This document shows, piece by piece, positions 24,653 to 34,064 of a stretch of DNA of 64,000 nucleotides. A program made the translations under genes and the position numbers. The notes under the pieces are model-generated. The model made no database searches and was not told where the DNA came from. It saw only the letters and a list, made by a program, of their open reading frames with translations. This DNA comes from Paenibacillus sp. FSL A5-0031 (GTDB lineage: Bacteria; Bacillota; Bacilli; Paenibacillales; Paenibacillaceae): NCBI RefSeq assembly GCF_001956295.1, contig NZ_MRTD01000001.1, forward strand, positions 620,001 to 684,000, in the 5' to 3' direction. Numbering within the stretch: the stretch's first letter is position 1; each line of letters starts with the position of its first letter.

Positions 24653-27600
24653 ATGACATTCACGACTCGAAAATGGTTTTGTTTTGCGTTAGCATTTGCG
24701 ATTTTGGCATCATCGGTATTTGTTTCAGCCCCAAGTGTGAAGGCAGCATCAGAAGGAGTGGGGGGAACGGGAGTGGGTCCAGCTATCATTTATTCGAATC
24801 AGCCTTCAGCGAAATATGCGGTTTCAACGAATTATAGCCTTAAGGCTAATGGAGTAGAAATTCCGGTGGTTAAGGGCTTCAACGACTACGATTATGCGAG
24901 CTTCTCGATGGGAGGCGGACCGGTAACCTATGAACTTACAATCTTGAATACGGATAAGGTGCATGAATATTCGATCAGTCCGAAGAAACTCGGTATTCAA
25001 GCTGACTCCGTGGTTGGCAGAACGATCACGTTTACGACGCAGAAGGATGAGTATTTGATCATCATGATGAACAACCGGACTACCCGATTGGTTATCGCGG
25101 CTGATCCGGCGGAGACGGATATTCCGAATGCCACCGGCGAGGGGATCTATAATGTGACTGCAGCGCCTTATCTGGTGACGACAACATGGGAGAAAACGGG
25201 AGTAGCAGCGAGAACAGCTGCCTTGCAGCAAGCCATTAATGATGCGAGCAGCTATGGAACTACGCAGGGGAATGGGAAGCAAGGCATCGTTTATGTTCCG
25301 CGCGGTACGTATTACATTGGAAATGTCGTGTTGAAGAGCAACACGGCGCTTTACATGCAACCTGGAGCAACATTTGTTGCTACGGGAAAGACGGCAGATT
25401 ATACCGAGCATTGGTTTAAGGATTCGATGGGAAGGCCCGCCACATGGTGGATTTCTACAGCCTTTCATTCGACAAATATTAAAATTTACGGTCGCGGCAC
25501 GATCGATGGCAACGGTCAAGCGCTGCATGATGATAAAAGTACGAACGGTAAAGGTATGATCAACAATCTAATCGTGCCTATTGCTACCTCAAATTTTAAG
25601 ATGGATGGCATCATGGTTCGGGAATCGGCTGGCTGGGCGATCGTACCGACAAGATCCAATGATTTAGCGTTTACGAATTTGAAAATGTTCAACAGCTTGG
25701 GTATGGGCGAAAATGACGGCATCGACATTTGCGAATCACAAAACGTAGTCGTTAGAAATTCAATTGGCATCGCGCTGGATGATCCGTATTCCACCAAAGC
25801 ATGGCGGGAGGATACGGATATCGCATCCGGGAAGGTACCATGGCCAGGAAGTCCAGAGCCGGTGCAAAACGTGCTCTTCGAGGATGCGATTTCTTGGACT
25901 CTATGTTATGGCTTCAAAATGGGTCAAGGCGTCATGCAGGACCAACAAAATATTACGTTCAAGGACGGTGTCGTGTATAGGGCAGCGGTTGGTTTTGCCA
26001 TTCATCATAAATATGGATCGGGCAAGGTAAGCGGCATTACCTTCGAAAATATGGATGTAGAGGATATCAGCGGCAGCAATGAAGACAACAGCGCTTGGAT
26101 GACAATGTTTACAGTAAACGGCGGCAATGCAGGTGTCGGACCGATCACAGGCGTAACCGTAAAAAACATTACAGTACGAGACATTGGCGAAGGCTTCTCC
26201 AAGCTGAAGGGCATGGAGGGAGCGGAGATTACAAATATTACGTTCGAAAACGTGTATATGCCGGGCAAAAGCGAGCCTGCAAAAAATCTCCATGAGATGA
26301 ACTTTCTGAGCAAAGAGCATTATAGCGGTGTAACGATCAAGCCCGTGCAAAATCCGGAGCCTAGGACGCGGACGAATCTGGCGCTGAGGCAGCCCGCGTT
26401 CGGCTCATCGAATGACGGCGTCGAGGATACGTCGCGATATGTTAATGACGGTAATCTCGCGACCCGCTTTGGCTCCAAGCGAGGCATCGATCCGAGCTGG
26501 ATTTATATTGATCTTGGGGAGAGCAAGACAATTGATCAAGTGAAGCTGTACTGGGAGAGTGCCTATGGCAAAAGCTATCAGATCCAAGTGGCCAACGATA
26601 TAAGCAGCGAAGCAGGCTGGCAGACGGTGTACAGTACGACAACTGGGAAGGGCGGCATCGAGACGGTTTCGTTTGATGAAGTCAACGCCCGCTTTGTGCG
26701 GATGTACGGAACGGTAAGAGCGACAGTGTATGGTTATTCGCTATGGGAGCTTGAGGTATATGGACCCGAAGTGTTTGCGGACAGCATTACTTTGAATCAT
26801 TCAGCATTTACGCTGTTGACTGGCAATACGGAGCAGCTCAGCGCAGCGCTTATGCCAGAGCAAACGACGAACAAAAATATAACGTGGACAACAAGCAACA
26901 GCAATGTTGCAACAGTAAGCCAGACTGGGCTTGTTACCGCCATTGGGATAGGGACGGCCAACATTACGGCGAAAACACAAAACGGCGATTTAAGTACATC
27001 GGCAGCTGTAACGGTGACGGAACCAACTGATCCAACTGAACCAGGGGAGTCGCTTTTGCCGCCAGTACTATATGAGGCAGTGGCGGGCAATGGGGAAACG
27101 AGCTTAAGCTGGAACGCCGTGGATCGTGCAGATGGCTACAAAATCTTTGTCAGCACGACGCCAGGCGTTTATTCGGAAGAGGCAGCAACCGTAACAGGCT
27201 CTGTATATAACTATCTAGCGAAAGGCTTGAGCAATGGTCAAACATATTATTTTGTAATAAAGGCTTACAATGGGGCAGGAGAAAGCTCAGCTTCTAATGA
27301 AATAAGCGCAGTTCCAATAGGTGAATCAGGACCTGTCTCGCCTATTAATCCTCCGCAGCCTGTGAAGCCTTCTAATGCAGAGTTTGCTGTGTTGATCAAT
27401 GGCAAGGAAGAGCAGCTTGGAACCGCAGAAACTTCAACAATAAATGGACAATCGGTTACTCAGTTCAAGCTTGATTCTGTTAAACTGGCGAATAAGCTGG
27501 CCAGTGAGCAAGAGCATTCGGTCATTACGATACAGACACGAACACAGCCTGATCGTTTCCTAGCTGGGCTGACTGCGGAAATACTGGACAATCTTCAGCA

Positions 27601-28627
27601 GAAAAATGCGGTAATTATGCTGCAAACCGATGCAACAATCTATACGCTGCCTGCGCGGCATATTAATTTAAAAGCATTGATAGGGCAAATTAATCCTTCT
27701 GCAGAGCCGTCAGCCATAGAGATTAATATCGAAATCAGCAAGCCGGAAGCAGCGATTCAAAAGTTGCTAGACGAAGCTGCTATAATCGGCAAGTTTTCAT
27801 TAGTTGATACGGCATTTAATTTTACGGTTACCGCCAATTATGGAGGAACCAATGTAAATATCGACAGCTTCGACGCTTATGTAGAAAGGGCGTTGATACT
27901 TCCTGACGATGTGGATCAAACTCAAATGACGACAGCTGTTGTCATTGACCCAGACGGATCAGTACGCCATGTACCTACCAAAATTGTTCATAAGAATGGC
28001 AACTATATAGCAGTAATTAGCAGTTTGACAAACAGCGTGTATGCGCTTGTCCATTATGATACCGTATTCGTGGATATAAAGGGTCACTGGTCAGCATCCG
28101 CCGTAAATGATCTAAGTGGAAGACTCATCGTAAAAGGTGTGGATAAAAATAAGTATCTGCCTAACCAGGAGGTTACGCGAGCCGAATTTGCGGCTTTGCT
28201 CGTTCGGGCGCTCGGCCTCAAACCTGTAAAAGCAGCGCAAATATTCACAGATGTGAATAGCTCGGCTTGGTATGCGGAGGCAGTCCAAACCGCATATGCT
28301 TATGGCCTGATTGAAGGATTCGAGGATGGGACATTCCGTCCAAGCATCAGCATGACACGTGAACAGGCAATGGCGATCACAGCCAAAGCAATGAAGGTTA
28401 CAGGATTAAAGGACAAACTAGTGGATGCAGATACCGATACGCTGCTGCAAGGATTTACGGACAGAGCAATGTTTGCAGAGTGGGCTTTAAGCGGTATCGC
28501 GGATTGTTTGCAAAGTGGTCTTATTAATGGAAAAACAGATCATCAGCTGGCGCCAAAAGCAAACCTGACTCGAGCGGAAGTTGCAGCGCTCCTTCAACGG
28601 CTTTTACAAAAATCAGAATTGATTTAA
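24653..28627 (+). CDS. S-layer-anchored multidomain beta-helix protein (putative GH28-like glycoside hydrolase)
   Basis: 1324 residues from ATG 24653 (GGGGGAAAGG upstream; the frame opens at 24479). Order: signal peptide (~1-31, ending VKA); N-terminal domain; right-handed beta-helix (~170-560); F5/8 type C/CBM32 carbohydrate-binding domain (~575-695); Ig-like BIG2 (~705-785); fibronectin III (~800-890); a beta-rich domain of unknown type (~905-1125); three SLH repeats to the end. The helix has GRGTIDGNGQ and ENDGID followed by ALDDPYSTK, like the NTD/DD acid pair of polygalacturonases, but the GHG and RIK signatures are not clear. It is cell-surface bound and probably acts on pectin-like or uronate polymers, feeding the importer/UxuA operon. 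Confidence 0.85.
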   Translation: MTFTTRKWFCFALAFAILASSVFVSAPSVKAASEGVGGTGVGPAIIYSNQPSAKYAVSTNYSLKANGVEIPVVKGFNDYDYASFSMGGGPVTYELTILNTDKVHEYSISPKKLGIQADSVVGRTITFTTQKDEYLIIMMNNRTTRLVIAADPAETDIPNATGEGIYNVTAAPYLVTTTWEKTGVAARTAALQQAINDASSYGTTQGNGKQGIVYVPRGTYYIGNVVLKSNTALYMQPGATFVATGKTADYTEHWFKDSMGRPATWWISTAFHSTNIKIYGRGTIDGNGQALHDDKSTNGKGMINNLIVPIATSNFKMDGIMVRESAGWAIVPTRSNDLAFTNLKMFNSLGMGENDGIDICESQNVVVRNSIGIALDDPYSTKAWREDTDIASGKVPWPGSPEPVQNVLFEDAISWTLCYGFKMGQGVMQDQQNITFKDGVVYRAAVGFAIHHKYGSGKVSGITFENMDVEDISGSNEDNSAWMTMFTVNGGNAGVGPITGVTVKNITVRDIGEGFSKLKGMEGAEITNITFENVYMPGKSEPAKNLHEMNFLSKEHYSGVTIKPVQNPEPRTRTNLALRQPAFGSSNDGVEDTSRYVNDGNLATRFGSKRGIDPSWIYIDLGESKTIDQVKLYWESAYGKSYQIQVANDISSEAGWQTVYSTTTGKGGIETVSFDEVNARFVRMYGTVRATVYGYSLWELEVYGPEVFADSITLNHSAFTLLTGNTEQLSAALMPEQTTNKNITWTTSNSNVATVSQTGLVTAIGIGTANITAKTQNGDLSTSAAVTVTEPTDPTEPGESLLPPVLYEAVAGNGETSLSWNAVDRADGYKIFVSTTPGVYSEEAATVTGSVYNYLAKGLSNGQTYYFVIKAYNGAGESSASNEISAVPIGESGPVSPINPPQPVKPSNAEFAVLINGKEEQLGTAETSTINGQSVTQFKLDSVKLANKLASEQEHSVITIQTRTQPDRFLAGLTAEILDNLQQKNAVIMLQTDATIYTLPARHINLKALIGQINPSAEPSAIEINIEISKPEAAIQKLLDEAAIIGKFSLVDTAFNFTVTANYGGTNVNIDSFDAYVERALILPDDVDQTQMTTAVVIDPDGSVRHVPTKIVHKNGNYIAVISSLTNSVYALVHYDTVFVDIKGHWSASAVNDLSGRLIVKGVDKNKYLPNQEVTRAEFAALLVRALGLKPVKAAQIFTDVNSSAWYAEAVQTAYAYGLIEGFEDGTFRPSISMTREQAMAITAKAMKVTGLKDKLVDADTDTLLQGFTDRAMFAEWALSGIADCLQSGLINGKTDHQLAPKANLTRAEVAALLQRLLQKSELI

Positions 28628-28639
28628 TTTTTCTAAATG

Positions 28640-28685
28640 AAAAAAGGATTGTCTCTTAAGCGAAGGCTGGAGACAATCCTTTTTG
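28640..28685. terminator. bidirectional terminator
   Basis: AAAAAAGGATTGTCTC pairs with GAGACAATCCTTTTT, between the SLH protein gene and the convergent HxlR gene. Confidence 0.9.
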
Positions 28686-28696
28686 CTGTATGATCA

Positions 28697-29035
28697 TTAT
28701 AAAGTGAGTCCAAATCGCTTGAGCTCAATAAAGATGGGTTCCAATCGTTTACCTTTTTCAGTAATGGTGTATTCTACTCTTGGGGGGACCTCAGCATAAA
28801 TGGTTCGACTAACGATGCCTTGGTCTTCAAGCTCCTTCAAGCGAAGGGAAAGTGTCTTCGGACTGATGCCTTCGAGTGATTTCAACAATTCACTAAAGCG
28901 CATCGTTTCTTCGACCAGCAGGTCACGAATAATGAGAAAGGTCCACTTCGTACCGATAATGTCTAGTACTTTACCTATAACGCAAGGAATACCATAAGTA
29001 CCTCGCTCTAGAACGAGCTGTTCACGTTCATCCAT
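28697..29035 (-). CDS. HxlR-family winged-helix regulator
   Basis: 112 residues with the HxlR pattern CVIGKVLDIIGTKWTFLIIRDLL, RFSELLKSLEGISPKTLSLRLKELE and the wing VEYTITEKG. The only cysteine is Cys18, at the N-terminal position used for thiol sensing in YodB/HypR-type members. The start follows GAGGTG. It is divergent from an NADPH-dependent old yellow enzyme, so electrophile-responsive control of that gene is likely. This is inference from family and position. Confidence 0.9.
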   Translation of the reverse strand: MDEREQLVLERGTYGIPCVIGKVLDIIGTKWTFLIIRDLLVEETMRFSELLKSLEGISPKTLSLRLKELEDQGIVSRTIYAEVPPRVEYTITEKGKRLEPIFIELKRFGLTL

Positions 29036-29081
29036 CAGATCACCTCAACTAATTTAACTCCATTTCTTCAAGTATAGTACA

Positions 29082-29125
29082 AAAGTAACTTTAGGGAAAC
29101 TATATGAAAAAAAGTTCACTACTTT
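29082..29125. promoter_or_regulatory. paired AAAGT/ACTTT dyads, candidate HxlR operator
   Basis: AAAGT-A-ACTTT at 29082-29092 and AAAGT-TCACT-ACTTT at 29111-29125 lie in the divergent gap between the HxlR gene and the flavin reductase gene. Two copies of the same half-site pair make an operator plausible. Confidence 0.5.
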
Positions 29126-29197
29126 CGCTTTTATACTAACTGTGGTAAAAATAGAGTAATAACTACCCACTCTAATTAACGAAGAGGTGCATAGATC

Positions 29198-30223
29198 ATG
29201 ACGTTTAAACATTTAGATACACCATTTGAACTCAAAAGTCTTAAGCTTAAAAATAGAATTGTAATGGCACCTATGTGTCAATACTCTGTAGACGCGAAGG
29301 ACGGGATACCTAATGAATGGCATTATGTTCATTATGTTTCACGTGCGATAGGCGGTACGGGTCTTATCCTAATGGAGATGACCGATGTTGATCCAGATGG
29401 TCGCATTACAGATCATGATTTAGGGCTTTGGTCAGATGAGCATATTCCAGCTTTCAGACGCATTATTTCAGAAGTGCACAAACATGGTTCGAAAATAGGC
29501 ATTCAAATCGCCCATGCTGGGCGTAAAGCAGAGGACGCTGATCAGCCCGTTGGTCCATCTGCCATCCCAGCAGGACCAAACTATAAAACACCTAAACCAC
29601 TTTCTGTCGAAGAAATAAAAGTTATTGTGAATCAATTTAAAGAGGCAGCTAGAAGAGCAGTAGAAGCGGGTGTAGACACAATTGAAATACATGGTGCTCA
29701 TGGTTATTTGGTGCATCAATTCCAGTCTCCTGGCATTAATACCCGTGAGGATGAGTACGGTCAGGATTTGGCTAAATTTGGGGTAGAGGTCGTTCAAGCG
29801 GTGAAAAGCGTTATGCCAGCAGACATGCCGCTCATCATGCGAATCTCTGCCATTGAATATATGGATGGTGGTTATGATTTGAACCATAGCATCGAGTTCA
29901 GCAAACGCTACAGAGATGCTGGAGTTGATGTGTTTCATGTATCCAGCGGCGGGGAAGGTCCAGTCGGAGTACGGCGCCCGGGCAACTATCCTGGATATCA
30001 GGTGCCTTTGGCACGTGCTCTGAAAGAAGCGCTGCAGGTACCTGTCATTGCCGTCGGCAAGCTGGAGGATCCACAGCTGGCTGAAGCGACGATTGCGAGT
30101 GAAGATGCAGATTTAGTAGCTGTTGCTCGCGGTATGCTTCGTGATCCTTATTGGGCATTACATGCAATTCAGGCTGTAAAAGGTGAGGCATTGCCAGCAA
30201 AGCAATATGAAAGGGCATACTGA
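29198..30223 (+). CDS. namA: NADPH dehydrogenase, old yellow enzyme (YqjM/NamA type)
   Basis: 341 residues, an FMN-dependent ene-reductase of the thermophilic-like OYE class. Active-site residues seen are Cys27 and Tyr29 (PMCQY), HGAHGYLVHQF (the two substrate-binding histidines), TREDEYG, and the FMN phosphate loops VIAVGKL and AVARGML. It reduces alpha,beta-unsaturated carbonyls and nitro compounds in detoxification. It is divergent from a single-cysteine HxlR regulator and ends at a strong hairpin. Confidence 0.93.
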   Translation: MTFKHLDTPFELKSLKLKNRIVMAPMCQYSVDAKDGIPNEWHYVHYVSRAIGGTGLILMEMTDVDPDGRITDHDLGLWSDEHIPAFRRIISEVHKHGSKIGIQIAHAGRKAEDADQPVGPSAIPAGPNYKTPKPLSVEEIKVIVNQFKEAARRAVEAGVDTIEIHGAHGYLVHQFQSPGINTREDEYGQDLAKFGVEVVQAVKSVMPADMPLIMRISAIEYMDGGYDLNHSIEFSKRYRDAGVDVFHVSSGGEGPVGVRRPGNYPGYQVPLARALKEALQVPVIAVGKLEDPQLAEATIASEDADLVAVARGMLRDPYWALHAIQAVKGEALPAKQYERAY

Positions 30224-30242
30224 TCATAATCATGCCAATAAT

Positions 30243-30280
30243 AAGAAGAGCCTCTTGGACGCCGAGAGGCTCTTCTTGTT
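30243..30280. terminator. bidirectional terminator
   Basis: GAAGAGCCTCT pairs with AGAGGCTCTTC. It serves the flavin reductase gene and the convergent LysR gene. Confidence 0.88.
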
Positions 30281-31157
30281 ATTCAAGCAATGCAATAAAC
30301 CGGTTTGCGATGATGGGAAGAGAAGAATTGCGCCTAGTGGCAAAACCTACAGAACGCAATGGAATGGGTTCAATTGTCTGAAGTCGAAATAGTTTCTTAT
30401 TCTCAAGCTCCTGATCGATAAAGGATTGTGTAACAAATGCTGCCCCATAGCCGCGAATAGCCATTTCAATCAGCATATCCATGCTGGACAGCTCCATATC
30501 CGCATCTGGCGTAATGCCTTGTGAAGCAAACCACTGCTCAATAAACAATCTTGTACTGCTCGCTTCAGAGAGCAGCAAGAGCGGTAATTGGGCTAAGGCT
30601 TGAGCCGAAAAGGGGATATCGACTAAATGACGATAAGCTTCTCCTACAACAAAGCAGTCCTGAATCTCCGTTAGATGTGAAACGACAAGTTCATGATCAG
30701 AGAGGGGCAGGTGAACAAGACCAATATCGATTTGACCATCTAACAATCGGTCCCGTATATCCGATGTTTTTCCTTGAGAAAGCCGAATGCGCACATCGGG
30801 ATGCTCCGCATGAAACGTATCGAGCAGCGGCAGCAGCAAATGCTTGATTACAGGTCCGCTAGCCCCAATCCGCAGCTCGCCTGCCGTAAGGTTTTTGAGC
30901 GCTTGTAACTGGGTTTCACCTGCTTGCAGTATCGTAAACGATTTCTCTACATAAGCGAGAACCTCCAATCCTTCCGGGGTAAGCTTTACTCCTTTGGACA
31001 ATCGATCAAACAGCTTCACTTCAAGCTGCGCTTCCAATTGCTTAATTGCATAGCTGACAGAAGGCTGTGTAATATGCAGCTCTTGTGCTGCTTTTGTCAA
31101 ATTACCTAATTTGGCGGTATGGAGAAAAATGCGATACCATTCCATATTCATTAGCAT
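30279..31157 (-). CDS. LysR-family transcriptional regulator
   Basis: About 292 residues from ATG 31157 (AGAGGAAC 9 nt upstream; the frame extends to 31202). The N-terminal helix-turn-helix is TKAAQELHITQPSVSYAIKQLE. The effector domain (about 95-290) contains LRIGASGPVIKHLLLPLLDTF and a C-terminal MDMLIEMAIRGYGAAFV. It is divergent from chorismate synthase, the usual geometry for a LysR activator and its target, though control of aroC is not shown. The effector is unknown. Confidence 0.9.
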   Translation of the reverse strand: MLMNMEWYRIFLHTAKLGNLTKAAQELHITQPSVSYAIKQLEAQLEVKLFDRLSKGVKLTPEGLEVLAYVEKSFTILQAGETQLQALKNLTAGELRIGASGPVIKHLLLPLLDTFHAEHPDVRIRLSQGKTSDIRDRLLDGQIDIGLVHLPLSDHELVVSHLTEIQDCFVVGEAYRHLVDIPFSAQALAQLPLLLLSEASSTRLFIEQWFASQGITPDADMELSSMDMLIEMAIRGYGAAFVTQSFIDQELENKKLFRLQTIEPIPLRSVGFATRRNSSLPIIANRFIALLE

Positions 31158-31197
31158 GATATAGTTCCTCTCTATGACATGATTCAAAAATTCCGAT

Positions 31198-31226
31198 TTC
31201 ATTTATTTCATATTCGAAATTATAAT
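31198..31226 (+). promoter_or_regulatory. promoter of the chorismate synthase gene
   Basis: TTCATT (31198-31203), a 17-nt spacer and TATAAT (31221-31226). The spacer contains the dyad ATTCGAAAT, a possible LysR contact. Confidence 0.6.
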
Positions 31227-31273
31227 AGACAAATAACGAATGCGTCAAAGCATTCAATCGGGAGGTAAACATA

Positions 31274-32329
31274 ATGGCAGGAAGCACATATGGGGAAAGC
31301 TTTAAAATTACGACATTCGGAGAATCACACGGGGAAGCCGTTGGCGTCATTGTAGATGGCGTGACACCTGGGGTCGAGCTGGATGAGAAATATATTCAAA
31401 CACAAATGGATCGAAGAAAGCCCGGTCAATCCTCTGTAACTACCCCGCGCAAAGAATATGATGTCATTCGTATTATGTCTGGCATGTTTGAAGGGAAAAC
31501 TACGGGAACGCCACTTTTCATTATGCTGCATAATACAGATATGAAGCCTGAAGCCTATAATGATATACAAAATTCCTTTCGTCCAGGACATGCCGACTAT
31601 ACGTATTTGAAAAAATACGGCTTGCGTGATCACCGCGGAAGCGGGAGGGCCTCGGGAAGAGAAACTGCAGGCCGTGTTGCTGGCGGAGCGGTTGCCCGCA
31701 AGCTGTTAGAGAACCGAGGAATAAGTGTTGTTGCTTACACCAAGGAAATAGGCGGTATTAAATGCGAAACGTACGTCGAGGATGAGATTGAAAAAAATGC
31801 AGTAAGAGCATGTGACCCGGAAGCAGCGGTTCGTATGATCGAGAAAATCGAGCATTTAGCGGCTATTGGAGACAGCTGCGGCGGTATCGTGGAATGCAGA
31901 GTAAGAGGCGTTTTACCTGGGATTGGCGAGCCAGTATTTGATAAGCTGGACGCTGAGCTTGCGAAAGCAATGCTATCCATCGGGGCTGTTAAAGGCATTG
32001 AGTTTGGGGCTGGTTTTGCTGCTGCTGAGATGCTCGGTAGCGAGCATAATGATGCTATGAGCAAAAACGGGTTTTTAAGCAATAACGCAGGCGGAATTGT
32101 CGGCGGCATCAGCACGGGTGAAGAAATTGTTTTTCGTATAGCGGTTAAGCCCACTTCATCCATCTCTTTGCCGCAGCATACGATTGATATCCACGGTCAA
32201 GAGAAGATGATCGAGACCATTGGCAGACATGACCCGTGTATCTGTCCTCGTATTATTCCCGTTGTAGAAGCGATGGCATGTATCGTTATTGAAGATCTAA
32301 TCAAGCGCCAAGCAGCAATGAATGGATAA
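31274..32329 (+). CDS. aroC: chorismate synthase
   Basis: 351 residues. Converts EPSP to chorismate with reduced FMN, the last step of the shikimate pathway. The signatures GESHGEAVGVIVDGVTPG, DRRKPGQSSVTTPRKE, RPGHADYTYLKKYG, the arginine-rich RDHRGSGRASGRETAGRVAGG and GGISTGEEIVFRIAVKP are all present. It stands apart from other aromatic-biosynthesis genes, beside a LysR regulator and a 2-hydroxyacid dehydrogenase, so it may be a second copy with specialised regulation. Confidence 0.96.
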   Translation: MAGSTYGESFKITTFGESHGEAVGVIVDGVTPGVELDEKYIQTQMDRRKPGQSSVTTPRKEYDVIRIMSGMFEGKTTGTPLFIMLHNTDMKPEAYNDIQNSFRPGHADYTYLKKYGLRDHRGSGRASGRETAGRVAGGAVARKLLENRGISVVAYTKEIGGIKCETYVEDEIEKNAVRACDPEAAVRMIEKIEHLAAIGDSCGGIVECRVRGVLPGIGEPVFDKLDAELAKAMLSIGAVKGIEFGAGFAAAEMLGSEHNDAMSKNGFLSNNAGGIVGGISTGEEIVFRIAVKPTSSISLPQHTIDIHGQEKMIETIGRHDPCICPRIIPVVEAMACIVIEDLIKRQAAMNG

Positions 32330-32374
32330 ACTGTGCTATGCTTATAAATGACAAATGCTGAGAGGAGATTGCTA

Positions 32375-33343
32375 ATGAAACCAACTGTTTTCATTGATCG
32401 ACAGATCCCCGCTGAAGTAGAGGCGTTTATAGCAGAGCACTGTATAATAGACAAATGGGAAGAGAAAACACCCATGACCCGTCAGCAGCTGCTTCTGAAG
32501 ATGGCGAGTGCACATGGTTTATTAACGGCAGGAGCAAAAATTGATGCTGAATTAATTGACCATGCGCCGCATTTGAAAGTCGTAAGCAGCATAAGCGTTG
32601 GCTATAATCATTTTGATGTTGAAGCAATGCGTACAAGAGGGATAGTTGGAACGAACACGCCGCATGTCCTTAATGACACTGTAGCGGATCTTGCACTCGC
32701 ACTCATTCTGGGAACAGCAAGGCGTGTTGCGGAGCTGGATCGATACGTTAAGGATGGCAAGTGGAAGACAGGCGATGGCGTCAAGCTGTTCGGTAAAGAT
32801 GTCCACCACGCTAAGCTTGGCATTATTGGAATGGGGAGAATTGGTGAGGCGGTTGCCCGTCGCGCTAGGTTCGGGTTTGACATGGATGTCGTTTATTATA
32901 ATCGCAGCCGCAAGCCAGAAGCGGAAGAGAAGCTAGGCGTTCGTTATTTTGAATTAAATGATCTGCTTGCCTATTCAGATTTTGTATTATTGCTTGCACC
33001 TCTGACACCAGAGACGGTTAAACTAATTGGTGCAAAAGAGTTTAAATTAATGAAGTCATCAGCGATTTTCATTAATATATCGAGAGGGCAAACGGTGGAT
33101 GAGCAAGCTTTGATTGAAGCTCTCGAGCAGGGTACGATTTCAGCTGCTGGCCTTGATGTTTTCGAAAAAGAACCGATTGAAGCGGATCATCCTTTTCTGA
33201 CGATGGCTAATGTATTAACCTTGCCTCATATCGGCTCTGCCACTTCGGATACAAGGTTTGATATGGCTATGCTAGCGGCTCAAAACCTAGTAAACGCGTT
33301 AACTGGACAAGTCCCTGCAAACATCGTTGACGAGCTGCTTTAA
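32375..33343 (+). CDS. D-isomer-specific 2-hydroxyacid dehydrogenase (glyoxylate/hydroxypyruvate reductase-like)
   Basis: 322 residues from ATG 32375 (GAGAGGAG upstream). The NAD(P)-binding motif is [15 protein letters not shown]. The catalytic triad is the Arg in [13 protein letters not shown], the Glu in FEKEPIE and the His in LPHIGSAT. It reduces 2-keto acids to D-2-hydroxy acids or the reverse. It follows aroC by 45 bases and precedes an NAD(P)-binding protein, so these may be one transcript. Substrate undetermined. Confidence 0.92.
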   Translation: MKPTVFIDRQIPAEVEAFIAEHCIIDKWEEKTPMTRQQLLLKMASAHGLLTAGAKIDAELIDHAPHLKVVSSISVGYNHFDVEAMRTRGIVGTNTPHVLNDTVADLALALILGTARRVAELDRYVKDGKWKTGDGVKLFGKDVHHAKLGIIGMGRIGEAVARRARFGFDMDVVYYNRSRKPEAEEKLGVRYFELNDLLAYSDFVLLLAPLTPETVKLIGAKEFKLMKSSAIFINISRGQTVDEQALIEALEQGTISAAGLDVFEKEPIEADHPFLTMANVLTLPHIGSATSDTRFDMAMLAAQNLVNALTGQVPANIVDELL

Positions 33344-33378
33344 CAGGATAAACGTTTTTAATAAGAGGGGTACATATC

Positions 33379-33993
33379 ATGACAGCTTCAAAGTTATTAC
33401 TTCTCGGAGCTACAGGCAAGACCGGTCAATTTATTGCGAGTTATCTTGAAGATAGGAACGTTCCATTCAAGCGATTTGTAAGACTGCCTGAGCAAATGAT
33501 CGATGAGAGCTACCTCGGAGATGTACGTAATCAGCATGATGTTTTTGAAGCCATGCTTGATGCGAGCGGAGTCATTTGTGCGTTAAATACGGAAGGCAAC
33601 GGAACGCTTGTCAGCGGCATCACAAATTTGATTGCCGCAATGCAGCATTACCGAGTGAAAAGAATCGTTACGATTGGTACAGCGGGCATCTTGCAGAGTG
33701 AACTGCAGCCAGAGCTGCTTAGATACCAGTCCAGTGAAAACAGACGTTTAAACCATGATGCGGCCAAAGAGCATGAGCAGGCTTATAGGGCACTCGCTAA
33801 CACTTATTTGGACTGGACCATCGTCTGTCCCACGAGGCTCGTTCAAGAGGAGCTGCGAGGCGGTTATCGTGTGCGAAAGGAGATTCTGCCCTCTGGAGGT
33901 GCATCGATTTCTTTTGCAGATACGGCTGAATTCGCTGTTTCGGAATATTTTAACGGTGCTTATGTGCGAGAACGTGTTGGTATTAGCTACTGA
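33379..33993 (+). CDS. NAD(P)H-binding protein, atypical SDR
   Basis: 204 residues with the Rossmann motif LLLGATGKTGQFIASYLEDR, an inner NAD(P)-binding fold, and a C-terminus without the classical YxxxK at its normal position. It resembles SDR_a5-type (NmrA-like) proteins such as YwnB, often NAD(P)-sensing or quinone/azo reductases. The ATG has AAGAGGGG upstream. It lies 35 bases after the 2-hydroxyacid dehydrogenase and is closed by a terminator. Confidence 0.83.
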   Translation: MTASKLLLLGATGKTGQFIASYLEDRNVPFKRFVRLPEQMIDESYLGDVRNQHDVFEAMLDASGVICALNTEGNGTLVSGITNLIAAMQHYRVKRIVTIGTAGILQSELQPELLRYQSSENRRLNHDAAKEHEQAYRALANTYLDWTIVCPTRLVQEELRGGYRVRKEILPSGGASISFADTAEFAVSEYFNGAYVRERVGISY

Positions 33994-34010
33994 TTCATAG
34001 GCAAAAAGGT

Positions 34011-34055
34011 AAAAACACCTGAGCTCCTTCTTTACATAAGGACTCAGGTGTTTTT
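34011..34055. terminator. bidirectional terminator
   Basis: AAAAACACCTGAG pairs with CTCAGGTGTTTTT, with an inner CCTT/AAGG pairing, between convergent genes. Confidence 0.9.
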
Positions 34056-34064
34056 GGTTATCTA

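Noticed and set aside
24824..26350. Several minus-strand frames opposite the SLH protein gene
   Set aside because: They are antisense shadows of a continuous 1324-codon gene.
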